From assembly GCA_030655145.1 (NCBI GenBank), contig JAURWD010000234.1:1-50139 (forward strand): DNA of 50,139 bases, in the 5' to 3' direction. The notes beneath the pieces were generated by a model. The model had not been told where the DNA came from. It searched no databases and saw only the letters and a list, made by a program, of their open reading frames with translations. The stretch comes from Ferruginibacter sp. (GTDB lineage Bacteria > Bacteroidota > Bacteroidia > Chitinophagales > Chitinophagaceae). Positions 28,826-36,864 of the stretch are shown here, piece after piece (position 1 is the first letter of the stretch; the number at the start of each line of letters is the position of its first letter). The position numbers were made by a program, and so were the translations under genes.

Positions 28826-30034
28826 ATGTCAAAGACTTTAACACACCAACAGCTTATTGAAATTGCAGACGAATTTGGAACACCCGTGTATGTATACCAT
28901 GCAGAACGGATCGGCGAACAATATAAAAAGCTGCAGAAAGCTTTTTCCGGATGCAATGCCAAATTCTTCTACGCCTGTAAATCTCTTACCAATGTAAATG
29001 TGTTGAAGTATGTTCAGTCAATTGGTGCTTCACTTGATTGTGTTAGTGTGAACGAGGTGAAGCTCGGGCTGATGGCCGGGTTCGCAGCGAAAGATATTTT
29101 ATATACCCCTAACTGCGTCGATTTCCAGGAGATCGTTGAAGTAAAGGAACTTGGTGTTAACATCAACATTGATAACATCTCCATCCTGGAACAATTTGGT
29201 CATAAGTTCGGCAATAGTTACCCTGTTTGTATCCGGTTGAATCCGCACATCATGGCTGGCGGAAACTATAAAATTTCTACAGGGCATATCGATAGCAAAT
29301 TTGGGATATCGATTCACCAGATGCGCCACATTGAACGCATCGTAAAAAGCACCAACCTTAACGTCACCGGCATTCACATGCACACAGGCAGCGAGATCAA
29401 AGATGTTCGTGTTTTTTTAGAAGGACTTGAGGTAATGTTTAACACCGCCACTCATTTTCCAAACCTGGAATTCATTGACCTGGGAAGTGGTTTCAAAGTG
29501 CCTTATCAACCGGGGGACGCCGAAACAGATATTGTTGACCTGGGTAAAAAAGTTTCGCAGGCCTTTGTTGATTTTGAAAAAGAGACAAGCAAGAAATTAG
29601 AAGTGTGGTTTGAACCCGGAAAATATCTCGTAAGCCAGTCGGGTTATTTTGTTGTGAAAACAAACGTGATCAAACAAACCCCTGCCGCGGTTTTTGCTGG
29701 GGTAAACAGCGGTTTTAATCATTTGATCCGCCCGATGATGTATGATGCCTACCATCATATTGAGAACCTGAGTAATCCAAAAGGGCCGGAAAGAATTTAT
29801 AACGTAGTTGGAAACATTTGTGAAACAGACACCTTTGCGTGGGATCGCAAACTGCATGAGGTAAGAGAAGGCGACTACCTTGTTTTTAACAACGCCGGCG
29901 CCTATGGATTTGAAATGTCTTCTAATTTCAACTCGCGTTTGAAGCCGGCTGAAGTGTTGGTAATTAATGGTAAAGCCCAGTTGATCCGCAAGCGGGATGT
30001 GTTTGAAGACTTGCTCCGTAACCAGGTCATATAA
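28826..30034 (+). CDS. lysA: Diaminopimelate decarboxylase
   Basis: PLP enzyme converting meso-diaminopimelate to lysine, the last step of lysine synthesis. It has 402 residues of fold-type III. The PLP Lys is residue 52 in FFYACKSLTN. Other family motifs are IRLNPHIMAGGNYKISTG, FGIS, TGIHMHTGSEI, DLGSGF, WFEPGKYLV, and the GNICETDTFA motif with the active-site Cys from the partner subunit. Its own leader follows the scpB terminator, and a strong terminator follows, so it is likely monocistronic. Confidence 0.93.
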   Translation: MSKTLTHQQLIEIADEFGTPVYVYHAERIGEQYKKLQKAFSGCNAKFFYACKSLTNVNVLKYVQSIGASLDCVSVNEVKLGLMAGFAAKDILYTPNCVDFQEIVEVKELGVNINIDNISILEQFGHKFGNSYPVCIRLNPHIMAGGNYKISTGHIDSKFGISIHQMRHIERIVKSTNLNVTGIHMHTGSEIKDVRVFLEGLEVMFNTATHFPNLEFIDLGSGFKVPYQPGDAETDIVDLGKKVSQAFVDFEKETSKKLEVWFEPGKYLVSQSGYFVVKTNVIKQTPAAVFAGVNSGFNHLIRPMMYDAYHHIENLSNPKGPERIYNVVGNICETDTFAWDRKLHEVREGDYLVFNNAGAYGFEMSSNFNSRLKPAEVLVINGKAQLIRKRDVFEDLLRNQVI

Positions 30035-30045
30035 CCAAAAGAGAT

Positions 30046-30076
30046 AAAAAAAGCCCGCATTTTTGCGGGCTTTTTT
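30046..30076. terminator. Bidirectional terminator between lysA and the H1-like gene
   Basis: Stem GCCCGCA (30053-30059) / TGCGGGC (30064-30070) with a four-base T loop, flanked by A7 on the left and T6 on the right, so it can work on both strands. It is 12 bases after lysA (plus) and about 100 bases after the H1-like gene (minus). Confidence 0.88.
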
Positions 30077-30174
30077 GTGAAATTAAATGCTATCTCGTCG
30101 TCAAGTCCCGGGTCATAACAATTTTTCAATTCAAACTAACAACCCCGGCTCAAGAATAAGGACTTTGATCAGAC

Positions 30175-30495
30175 CTAACTTTTTTTCGTTGACTTTGGTT
30201 TGGAACTTTTGGTTGCGGGTTTCGCCTGTTTTTTTGCCGCGGCTTTTTTTAATGGTGCTTTTTTCAGGGAAGCCTTTTTCAGCGGCGCTTTTTTTACCGG
30301 CGCCTTGGTAGGTTTCGGATCCTTGATGCCTGAAGTCAATAGCTTTGCAGCTTTCTTAATCCTTTTGTCGAATTTTTTTGAACCCAGTGCCTCCTTGAGG
30401 CTGGTGAGTGAAGTTGACAGTTGAATACTTACTTCTGTCATCATCTTCTTTTTGAGCGAATTGCTTTTGACGGGAGTCGTTTTATTGAGGGCCAT
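30175..30495 (-). CDS. Histone H1-like lysine/alanine-rich DNA-binding protein
   Basis: Strongly basic protein of 106 residues. The first ~58 residues form a helical segment (EVSIQLSTSLTSLKEALG, then KKFDKRIKKAAKLLTSGI). From residue 59 the chain is a low-complexity tail of Lys, Ala, Pro and Ser with units such as APVKKAPLKKASLKKAPLKK, ending KPKSTKKS. This composition is like eukaryotic histone H1 tails and bacterial H1-like proteins (Chlamydia Hc1/Hc2 type), so nonspecific DNA or RNA binding is likely, in the nucleoid. It is encoded 95 bases downstream of the SET methyltransferase on the same strand; many tail lysines are plausible methylation sites. Function is inferred from composition; there is no globular domain I can name. 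Confidence 0.75.
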   Translation of the reverse strand: MALNKTTPVKSNSLKKKMMTEVSIQLSTSLTSLKEALGSKKFDKRIKKAAKLLTSGIKDPKPTKAPVKKAPLKKASLKKAPLKKAAAKKQAKPATKSSKPKSTKKS

Positions 30496-30590
30496 GATCT
30501 GAGTTTTTTAGTAATATAAAATTAATTATATCAATTAACTAGCAATGTTAACTTTCAAAATGAGCTGGTGTTGATTTTTTATGCCACCCA

Positions 30591-31100
30591 TCAACCCAGT
30601 TGCTTCTTCCGTGAATTTTCCTGTTGGGTCAACTGCCGCTTTAATTTGTTGGCTTCTATCTGGTGGTTCTTCCGGATCACATCCCAGTATTCTTTTCCAT
30701 AACTCACCAGGATCTCATCTCCTGCCGGGATATCCCGCAGGGCCTGGATGTAGATGTGGTCTTCATCGTTTACATACTGTGAATTATTGCGGAAACCTTT
30801 GGGCCGTTGAAGTCCACGGGCATCGTTCGCATAACGCGCCAGGGACTTGGTGTTTTTGCTCGCATCAATTACATGTTTCCGGTTGACGTAGTAGATGTAA
30901 ACATTGGCGCCTTCATCATGATCAACATCCTTCCACGTAGTGATAGTGCCGGTGTACTCGATAATGTACGTGCCTTTCGCAATTGGCTTTTTTGTGAACA
31001 GGCCTTTTCCCGCTCCGGGGATGGTCGACTTCTTGACTTCCAGGTGCTTTTCCAACAATGCCATCAGGGGGTGAGATTTAGTAAGGGGTGAAGTTATCAT
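30591..31100 (-). CDS. SET-domain protein lysine methyltransferase
   Basis: It has 169 residues containing essentially one SET domain. The SAM-binding N-terminal motif is GAGKGLFTKKPIAKGTYIIE (29-48). The central motif is RYANDARG (89-96), with NNSQY at 105-109, and the end motif is GDEILVSYGKEYW (127-139) with the putative catalytic Tyr134. The classical NHS of the central motif is NDA here. Family members transfer methyl from SAM to lysine side chains. The C-terminal 30 residues are a basic/Gln helix. The ATG at 31064 is an alternative start and would keep the whole SET domain. Upstream is the Kai/response-regulator operon; downstream is the H1-like protein, the obvious candidate substrate. 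Confidence 0.85.
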   Translation of the reverse strand: MITSPLTKSHPLMALLEKHLEVKKSTIPGAGKGLFTKKPIAKGTYIIEYTGTITTWKDVDHDEGANVYIYYVNRKHVIDASKNTKSLARYANDARGLQRPKGFRNNSQYVNDEDHIYIQALRDIPAGDEILVSYGKEYWDVIRKNHQIEANKLKRQLTQQENSRKKQLG

Positions 31101-31133
31101 ATTAAAGTTCGGATTCGTGACTGCAAAGTAGCT

Positions 31134-31212
31134 GGATAAAAAAACTGTACCCGGATCAGAGGCTACTTAAGTATTAAGATGTGATGATCGGGATAATTGG
31201 CCCCGATCCGGG
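31134..31212 (-). promoter_or_regulatory. Possible attenuator structure between response regulator and SET gene
   Basis: Read on the minus strand just after the response-regulator stop. CCCGGATC (31212-31205) can pair with GATCCGGG (31157-31150), which stands five bases before a run of seven U. Alternatively GATCGGG (31208-31202) pairs with CCCGATC (31192-31186). Both use the bases 31205-31208, so they exclude each other. It may be a switch or a leaky terminator controlling read-through into SET and H1. Inference from pairing only. Confidence 0.3.
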
Positions 31213-31215
31213 CGC

Positions 31216-31617
31216 TTAATTTGGAATGAGATCGATCAGTTCATCCATCATCTGGTGGTATCCACTAGGAGAAATAGGCTTCGCAACCACGGTGATAGCG
31301 CCTGATTTATAGCATTCATCGATTAAGCGTCTATCCGTGTAAGTGGTATACACCGCAACCGGAATCTGGGCATACCGTGGTGTGCTTTTTAGCGACTGCA
31401 ATGTTTGGCTCCCGGTCATCTTCGGCATGTTCTGATCAAGCACCACCAGGTTTGGTAGTTCATCAACATTGATGATCGCATCCAGGTATTCAATTACTTC
31501 CATCCCGTTTTCACAGCTATGGACCAGCTCAAAGTCATTCCTTTCTTCTAAAAAGTCCGAAAATAACATCCTGTCATCTTCATCGTCTTCGGCAAGCAGT
31601 AACCTTCTTTTGTTCAT
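31216..31617 (-). CDS. Single-domain response regulator (CheY-like receiver)
   Basis: It has 133 residues, a receiver domain only, with no output domain. The acidic pocket is Glu10-Asp11, the phospho-acceptor is Asp61 in LVVLDQNMP, the conserved Thr/Ser is in VYTTYT (about 91-92), and Lys113 is in VVAKPIS. It lies 11 bases after the PAS histidine kinase and should be its phosphorylation partner. Without an output domain it must act by protein contact, for example in a relay or on another protein. Confidence 0.93.
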   Translation of the reverse strand: MNKRRLLLAEDDEDDRMLFSDFLEERNDFELVHSCENGMEVIEYLDAIINVDELPNLVVLDQNMPKMTGSQTLQSLKSTPRYAQIPVAVYTTYTDRRLIDECYKSGAITVVAKPISPSGYHQMMDELIDLIPN

Positions 31618-31628
31618 ATTGTAATTAA

Positions 31629-32915
31629 CTAAAAGGTGTTTTGCCTTGTTGGTAAGACAATAATAAATTCTGATCCAACGCCTTCCTGTCCTTTTGCAAT
31701 GATATTGCCACGGTGCTTTTCGATGATCTTTTTTGAGATGGCCAATCCTATACCTGTCCCTTCAAATTTATCTTTTGTATGTAGCCGGCGAAACAGCGTG
31801 AAAATTGTTCTTGCAAACTTATCGTCGAAGCCTATCCCATTATCCTTAAATGACAAGTAACAAAAACTTTCGTTATTAGTTGCCGGCTCGTTGCCGTCTA
31901 CACCAGGATTAGCAGAAATGCGAATATACGGTGGCGTGTCTTTCCTGATAAATTTTAAAGCATTACTGATAATGTTTTGAAATACCTGGCGCATTTGCCC
32001 GGGATTCACTTCAATAGAAGGAAGCGGATCAACAATGATCGAAGCCTTTTTTTCTTTCAACAGTATTTCGTAGTCTTCCAGTACCTCATTAATAAGCACG
32101 TTGAGGTCAGTAAATACGTAAGAATTGTCCTCCTGCGATAGCTGGGAATAGCTAAGGATATCGATGATCAGCACTTTCATCCGTTGCGATGATGAAATGA
32201 TCTTGTCCAGGTAAGCAGACGCCTCTTGCGTTAGATCTGTGGCGAAACGTTCTTTTAAAAAGTTACTGAAGATTTGAATTTTCCGGAGCGGCTCCTGCAG
32301 ATCGTGCGAAGCTACAGAGGCAAATTGCTGGAGATCATGGTTGCTCAATTCCAGCTCGTGATTCATTTGCTGCAGCTTTTCATTATTTGCTTTCAACAAA
32401 AGTTGCGTCTGTTTCTGTGGGGTGAGGTCAGTAAGGATTATACTGAGTGATGTGCCTTCGTCTAACTCAAGCGTTGTGATGGATAATTGAACCGGGATCA
32501 CTTTGGTTGCACTGGATAGCAAGACCTCTCCTTTACTGTCTTCCGTCCAACCCCTTGAAATTAAATCTTCATAAGTGTTCTCATCCCCCGGTGAAATAAA
32601 AGAGCTGAAGAATATGCCGGTAATTTTCGACAGCGGTAAGCCCACCATCTTTCCAAATTGCGAGTTGCTATAAACAATTATTCCATCCCTGTTTAAGGTA
32701 ACGGCACCTTCAGTCATCTTTTCAATGAATACGCGATAGGTTTGATCCGCACTTTTCAGCGTATACAACTCATGCCCATTGTCGCTTTTTACGATCAACG
32801 CGTCTACCTGCCCGGTCCGAATCGCTTCGATGGTATCATTTGCTTCTTCCAGTTGAATCTTTAGGTTCTCGATTTCCGCAAGAAGTTCGTCCGTAGATTT
32901 ATGGGTTGTTTCCAT
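31629..32915 (-). CDS. Cytoplasmic PAS-domain sensor histidine kinase
   Basis: It has 428 residues with no membrane span. The order is an N-terminal coiled coil (about 8-35), a PAS domain (about 55-165, opening TYRVFIEKMTEGAVTLNRDG), a second coiled coil (about 168-198), the dimerisation and phospho-acceptor helix with His204 in FASVASHDLQEPLRKI, and an ATPase domain with the N box NALKF, G1 DNGIGFDD and G2 GTGIGLAISKKIIEKHRG. The HDLQEPL box is of the phytochrome-kinase type. It starts 5 bases after the second kaiB. Unlike cyanobacterial SasA it has no N-terminal KaiB-like domain, so how it senses the Kai proteins, if it does, is not evident. Confidence 0.93.
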   Translation of the reverse strand: METTHKSTDELLAEIENLKIQLEEANDTIEAIRTGQVDALIVKSDNGHELYTLKSADQTYRVFIEKMTEGAVTLNRDGIIVYSNSQFGKMVGLPLSKITGIFFSSFISPGDENTYEDLISRGWTEDSKGEVLLSSATKVIPVQLSITTLELDEGTSLSIILTDLTPQKQTQLLLKANNEKLQQMNHELELSNHDLQQFASVASHDLQEPLRKIQIFSNFLKERFATDLTQEASAYLDKIISSSQRMKVLIIDILSYSQLSQEDNSYVFTDLNVLINEVLEDYEILLKEKKASIIVDPLPSIEVNPGQMRQVFQNIISNALKFIRKDTPPYIRISANPGVDGNEPATNNESFCYLSFKDNGIGFDDKFARTIFTLFRRLHTKDKFEGTGIGLAISKKIIEKHRGNIIAKGQEGVGSEFIIVLPTRQNTF

Positions 32916-32920
32916 GAATT

Positions 32921-33235
32921 TTAAATGAGGCCCAGGCCTCGTAAAACTTTTTCATTGTCTGACATGTCGCCGATCAGGCGGCGTTCAGGTAAGGGACTTT
33001 TTTTTATGAGCAGCGGGAGCGCTACCAACTGTTCCTCTTCCGCGATAGCTGCATTTTGATAGATGTCGATGATCTCCAGGGAGTATTTATGTTGGGCATG
33101 ACGCTCACATATGTTCTTAATATTACTGATTGCACGCACAGAATTCGGCGAGGCACCGGTTACGAATAGGCGCAGTTTCAGGTGATCGGGTTCCTCATGA
33201 CCTGGCCTTTCGGGTTTGTCGTTGGTTTTGCTCAT
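32921..33235 (-). CDS. KaiB-like protein, divergent copy
   Basis: It has 104 residues. A KaiB-type thioredoxin-like domain follows a charged N-terminal segment (about 18 residues). The domain has [49 protein letters not shown] and [13 protein letters not shown]. It keeps the prolines around the cis-Pro turn but differs from classical KaiB at several conserved places (FVTGAS for [18 protein letters not shown] for [12 protein letters not shown]). Its start overlaps the stop of the upstream kaiB by four bases (ATGA), so translation is coupled. It may have specialised away from KaiC binding or may bind the kinase instead; this is not decided by the sequence. Confidence 0.9.
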   Translation of the reverse strand: MSKTNDKPERPGHEEPDHLKLRLFVTGASPNSVRAISNIKNICERHAQHKYSLEIIDIYQNAAIAEEEQLVALPLLIKKSPLPERRLIGDMSDNEKVLRGLGLI

Positions 33236-33531
33236 GTCGATTTTTTAACCGGTCGGATATTAAGCCCGACCAAAACTTTCGCCTCGTTGGACAAGTCTCC
33301 AATTATTTTGCGAATGGGTTCCGGCACTTTTTTAACAAGTGTCGGAATAGCCAGTATCTGGTCGCCTTCAGCTAACTGAGGTTGCTTAAGCAGGTCAATT
33401 ACCTCGATGACATATTTTCCCTGAAGGTGCTCTTCACAGTACTTTTTTAAATTGGTAAGTGCTGCGTTAGATTTAGCAGTATTACCAGCGACGTATAAAC
33501 GCAACTCCCATATTTCCTCCTTTGGTTTCAT
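33232..33531 (-). CDS. kaiB: KaiB, canonical copy
   Basis: It has 99 residues closely following the cyanobacterial KaiB pattern: [60 protein letters not shown] and [12 protein letters not shown]. In cyanobacteria KaiB binds the CI ring of KaiC in its thioredoxin-like fold-switched state and resets phosphorylation. Start and kaiC stop overlap by four bases (ATGA), and the next kaiB overlaps in the same way, so the three are one translational unit. Confidence 0.95.
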   Translation of the reverse strand: MKPKEEIWELRLYVAGNTAKSNAALTNLKKYCEEHLQGKYVIEVIDLLKQPQLAEGDQILAIPTLVKKVPEPIRKIIGDLSNEAKVLVGLNIRPVKKST

Positions 33532-35273
33532 AATTTGGTTGGCTGTTTTTTCTTTTTTTGGTTATCGATACCATGCCTTTTCTCCGTCATCTGTAACCGG
33601 TTTTTCTCAATGATATCTTTTCGCAATTCGTCTTCAACAAATGTTTTGTTGAGTTCTTCCTGCAGAGATTCGAATTCTTCCCTCAGGCTTGCAATCTTCG
33701 CATGGAGTATGGTCTCTTTTCTTTTTATTTCGCGATCCTTACGGGAAATGGCGTTTGAATGAACTGCCAGCGACTTTTGTTCTTCCAATTGCTGGGTCTC
33801 CCTGGCCGAGCCGATAAGTACACCATTCTCGCCAAGAAACACGTCTACAAGATCAAGCCCCGCATCACTTATTGTAAATTCCCGTACCTGGTTAGAATGG
33901 CTCATGCCGCGGGACTTCATGATGTACATGCCCCTGTTGCGCTCACCATTATCTTCAATATCCCGAACCATCATCCAGGCATCTACAAGTGATGAAACGC
34001 CCTCGTCGGTTTGTTCGGTGTAACTGGCGCTATTTGTAAGAGCAGTGAGAATAACGGTGATCTGTTCCTGTTGTAAAAAGTCGAGCAAACGAATCAACAT
34101 CGACTTCACCTCACTCACTGAACCAATGCTCACCAGGTTTGTGATGGGATCAATGACCACCACCCTCGGTTTAAACTCCTTTACTTTTTTATGGATAGCG
34201 ACCAGGTGCATTTCAAGTCCGTTCAGGGTAGGTCGTGAAGCATGAAATTGAAGAAGCCCGCTTTCTACATGAGTGTTCAAATTGATGTTGATGGACCTCA
34301 TGTTTCGAATGATCTGCTGCGGAGATTCTTCGAATGCGAAATAGAGGCAACGCTCTTTTCTTTTAGCCGCCTCGTTTGCGAAATGAACCGCGATGCTTGT
34401 TTTACCGGTACCTGCGGTACCTGAGATAAGGATGCTGCTTCCACGGAAAAAACCTTTACCGCCGAGCATTTTATCCAGTGAAGGAATACCAGTTGATATG
34501 CGCTCAGACGATACATTTCGTTCAAGCTTCAGGGAAGTCACGGGCAAGACTGAAATGCCATCCTCATCGATCAGGAAGGGATATTCGTTTGTTCCGTGCA
34601 ATGAACCGCGATATTTAACGATACGAAGTAAACGGGTAGCAATCTGGTTTGATACGCGGTTGTCGAGGAGAATGACGCAATCAGAAACATATTCCTCAAG
34701 GCCATGACGGGTTAATACACCATCACCTTTTTCCGCTGTGATAACTGCGGTTACACCTTTTGACTTTAACCAGGTTAAAAGCCGGCGAAGTTCTGCTCGT
34801 ATGATGGCTTCATTCTGCAAGCCCGCAAATAGATTTTCAATGGTATCGAGCATTACCCGCTTTGCGCCGATAGAGTCGATGGCATAACCGAGGCGAATAA
34901 ACAGCCCATCCAGATCATACTCTCCTGTTTCTTCGATCTCACTTCTGTCAATATGAACATAATCTATCTTAACCTTTTTTTCCTGCTGTAACGTTGCAAG
35001 ATCAAATCCGAGGGAGGCAACATTTGCAGCAAGTTCTTCAGCTTTTTCTTCAAACACCATTATTACGCCGGGCTCATTGTAAAGCAGGATGCCTCTTACT
35101 ATATACTCGATGGAGAGCAGGGTTTTTCCGCAGCCGGCTCCTCCACAAATCAGGGTCGGTCGTCCTTTGGGCAGCCCTCCCTCTGTTATTTCATCCAGGC
35201 CACTAATCCCAGTTGGTGATTTTTCAATTTTCCTTGGCTGAACTATTTTTTTCTTTGCACGTGTAGTACTCAT
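33528..35273 (-). CDS. kaiC: KaiC-type circadian clock ATPase with C-terminal coiled-coil extension
   Basis: It has 581 residues with two RecA-like ATPase domains. CI has Walker A GGAGCGKT (44-51), the catalytic Glu pair at 75-76 (VFEEKAEE) and Walker B Asp143. CII has Walker A GTAGTGKT (285-292), Glu315-316 (FEESPQQ) and Walker B Asp375. The segment [12 protein letters not shown] places Ser427-Ser428 where S. elongatus KaiC has its phosphorylated Ser431-Thr432, so autophosphorylation is plausible. Residues ~495-581 are a Lys/Glu-rich coiled coil in place of the short KaiA-binding tail; no kaiA is present. It is the first gene of kaiC-kaiB-kaiB-kinase-receiver, 51 bases after a GNAT gene. Confidence 0.94.
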   Translation of the reverse strand: MSTTRAKKKIVQPRKIEKSPTGISGLDEITEGGLPKGRPTLICGGAGCGKTLLSIEYIVRGILLYNEPGVIMVFEEKAEELAANVASLGFDLATLQQEKKVKIDYVHIDRSEIEETGEYDLDGLFIRLGYAIDSIGAKRVMLDTIENLFAGLQNEAIIRAELRRLLTWLKSKGVTAVITAEKGDGVLTRHGLEEYVSDCVILLDNRVSNQIATRLLRIVKYRGSLHGTNEYPFLIDEDGISVLPVTSLKLERNVSSERISTGIPSLDKMLGGKGFFRGSSILISGTAGTGKTSIAVHFANEAAKRKERCLYFAFEESPQQIIRNMRSININLNTHVESGLLQFHASRPTLNGLEMHLVAIHKKVKEFKPRVVVIDPITNLVSIGSVSEVKSMLIRLLDFLQQEQITVILTALTNSASYTEQTDEGVSSLVDAWMMVRDIEDNGERNRGMYIMKSRGMSHSNQVREFTISDAGLDLVDVFLGENGVLIGSARETQQLEEQKSLAVHSNAISRKDREIKRKETILHAKIASLREEFESLQEELNKTFVEDELRKDIIEKNRLQMTEKRHGIDNQKKKKQPTKL

Positions 35274-35324
35274 TTGCTACAATATGTTAGATTGTAAAAA
35301 GTAATCTTGCCTGCTTTACGATCA

Positions 35325-35918
35325 TCAGGCAGAAATTTTTGATTTCGGAATTGAGGGGCGCTTTTGCCAGGATGTTTTAGAAAGCGAATAAACATACAGG
35401 TCAATAAAACGCTGGTTAAAAAACTCCCCATTTTTAATAATTCCCGTTCTGCAAAAATTTAGCCGTTCTGCTATAGCGCTACTTCGCTCATTATTTGTGG
35501 CACACCTGATCTCTATTTCATCCAATTGCAACACCTCGAATGCATAATAGATCAAAGCCCTGCAAGAACTCGTGATAACCCCCTTTCCCTGGTGAGATCC
35601 TGCGATCCAATAGCCAAGTGTAGCATAGCCTTTCTCTTCGTCAATGTTATAGATGCCAGCCCGGCCGGTTAAGTGACCATTGTCGTTGATGACGCAACTG
35701 ATCTCCAGTCCGCTTGCGACACGAGTATTTGAGGCTTTAATAAAAGCTTGAAATTGAGCGAGAGAGCGCATTCCGTCAACCCACGGAAGCCAGTTTCTCA
35801 GGTATGACCTGTTTTCATTGATTAGAGCGAAGAGCTCGCTGGCATGGTTTTCAGATAATAATTCCAGTTGCACGCCCTGGGTTACTTCGAGCGTAAAATG
35901 AGGGTCAAGCTTGGTCAT
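35325..35918 (-). CDS. GNAT family N-acetyltransferase, RimJ/RimL type
   Basis: It has 197 residues. The order fits RimJ/RimL-like acetyltransferases: VQLELLSENHASELFALI, NRSYLRNWLPWVDG, a beta segment GRAGIYNIDEEKGYATLGYW, the acetyl-CoA pyrophosphate loop SHQGKGVITSSCRALIYYAF, IEIRCATNNERSSAIAERL and the closing GEFFNQRFIDLYVYSL. Family members acetylate ribosomal protein N-termini or other amines; the substrate cannot be read here. It lies 51 bases upstream of kaiC on the same strand with no terminator seen, so it may be transcribed with the Kai operon. Confidence 0.9.
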   Translation of the reverse strand: MTKLDPHFTLEVTQGVQLELLSENHASELFALINENRSYLRNWLPWVDGMRSLAQFQAFIKASNTRVASGLEISCVINDNGHLTGRAGIYNIDEEKGYATLGYWIAGSHQGKGVITSSCRALIYYAFEVLQLDEIEIRCATNNERSSAIAERLNFCRTGIIKNGEFFNQRFIDLYVYSLSKTSWQKRPSIPKSKISA

Positions 35919-36104
35919 CCACGGTAAATATTTATTCTTTAAAAATTAACTAAGAGAAAAATGAGCCACTCAAAATGTATTGATCGGGCATCACTTACAT
36001 ATGTAGAGTGTATCGAAATAATTTGTTTTTTCAAGATAATGAAAGATTAACTTAGCGATGAGCTGACCCGCAGTGAACATCTTGCTTGTAGCTAATTTTC
36101 CCCT

Positions 36105-36133
36105 TTGACAAACTTCTTTATCTCCTAAATTTC
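36105..36133 (+). promoter_or_regulatory. Promoter of the 77-residue gene, likely leaderless
   Basis: TTG (36105-36107), 18 bases, then TAAATTTC (36126-36133), one mismatch from TAnnTTTG. The ATG begins at 36138, where transcription would be expected to start, so the mRNA may have no leader. Confidence 0.45.
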
Positions 36134-36137
36134 CATA

Positions 36138-36371
36138 ATGAGCACCTTATTCAATAAAGTTATAAACGGTCAGCAGTTTAATTTTCAACCCATCGAGTTT
36201 GGTCAGCAAACGGGCTATCACGTTGACGTAAAAGACGACGAAGGTACCCGGTGGGAATTCCGGATGTTCCAGGATGATGATAACGAATACCGGGTTGATG
36301 GAGAAAAACTTCCGGACTGGATCACTGCGGCTTCCAGCGAGCTTGTCAGTGCTATCAACGAGCATGAGTAA
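36138..36371 (+). CDS. Small acidic protein, function unknown
   Basis: It has 77 residues, no signal peptide and no membrane span, and is acidic (DVKDDEGTRWEFRMFQDDDN). The alternating pattern FNFQPIEF, YHVDVKD, RWEFRMFQ, EYRVDGE followed by a helix (PDWITAASSELVSAINEHE) suggests a small beta-sheet domain with one C-terminal helix. No family is recognised. It stands alone, divergent from the GNAT gene. Confidence 0.7.
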   Translation: MSTLFNKVINGQQFNFQPIEFGQQTGYHVDVKDDEGTRWEFRMFQDDDNEYRVDGEKLPDWITAASSELVSAINEHE

Positions 36372-36864
36372 CGGTGCTGTTGATCCTGATCTCCAGGTCT
36401 TTTTGAACTAACTCCAGTAACAACTTTCACCCTTAAAGTAAACCGCTTATTTACAAACCAAGGCGTCCCCAATTTTGGGTGAGTACTTTACCTTTTCGAT
36501 AAGCTTGCAAAGATTGAGACTTATCCGTACACTTGTGAATTACGGGCGCCATATCTATGTAATATGTTTTTAAGTTTCCTTACAATCTAATCTTTAATCG
36601 GGTGGGACAATTTTGGAGGGTGTGGCAGTTGATATAATATGCTACACTTTGTCCTAATTGTACCACAATTTGCTATTTGCTTAGTGCATTTTTGCTGCAA
36701 CAGCAAACCTCACTGATCTGGCCGGTTTTGGCTAAGCTCCTTGCTATTCAATCAAATACACAAAAAGTCAGGGATGAGGTTTCCCTGTTGTTGGATTGGG
36801 TACGTAAAATGTGATGGAATGTTAGGGGATGCATTCACGTCTGACATTGTATTTAACTCATTTT
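36372..36864 (+). other. Intergenic region with no recognised gene
   Basis: About 490 bases of AT-rich sequence between the small acidic gene and the AraC regulator. I see no ORF with coding character, no terminator hairpin with U tract and no exact TAnnTTTG element on the plus strand. A CTACACTTTG string at about 36650 is one base longer than the consensus. It presumably holds the AraC promoter and leader. Confidence 0.5.

Noticed and set aside
30175..30320. Lys-rich tail of the H1-like gene taken as a DNA tandem repeat
   Set aside because: The repetition is in amino acids with varied codons, not an exact DNA repeat.
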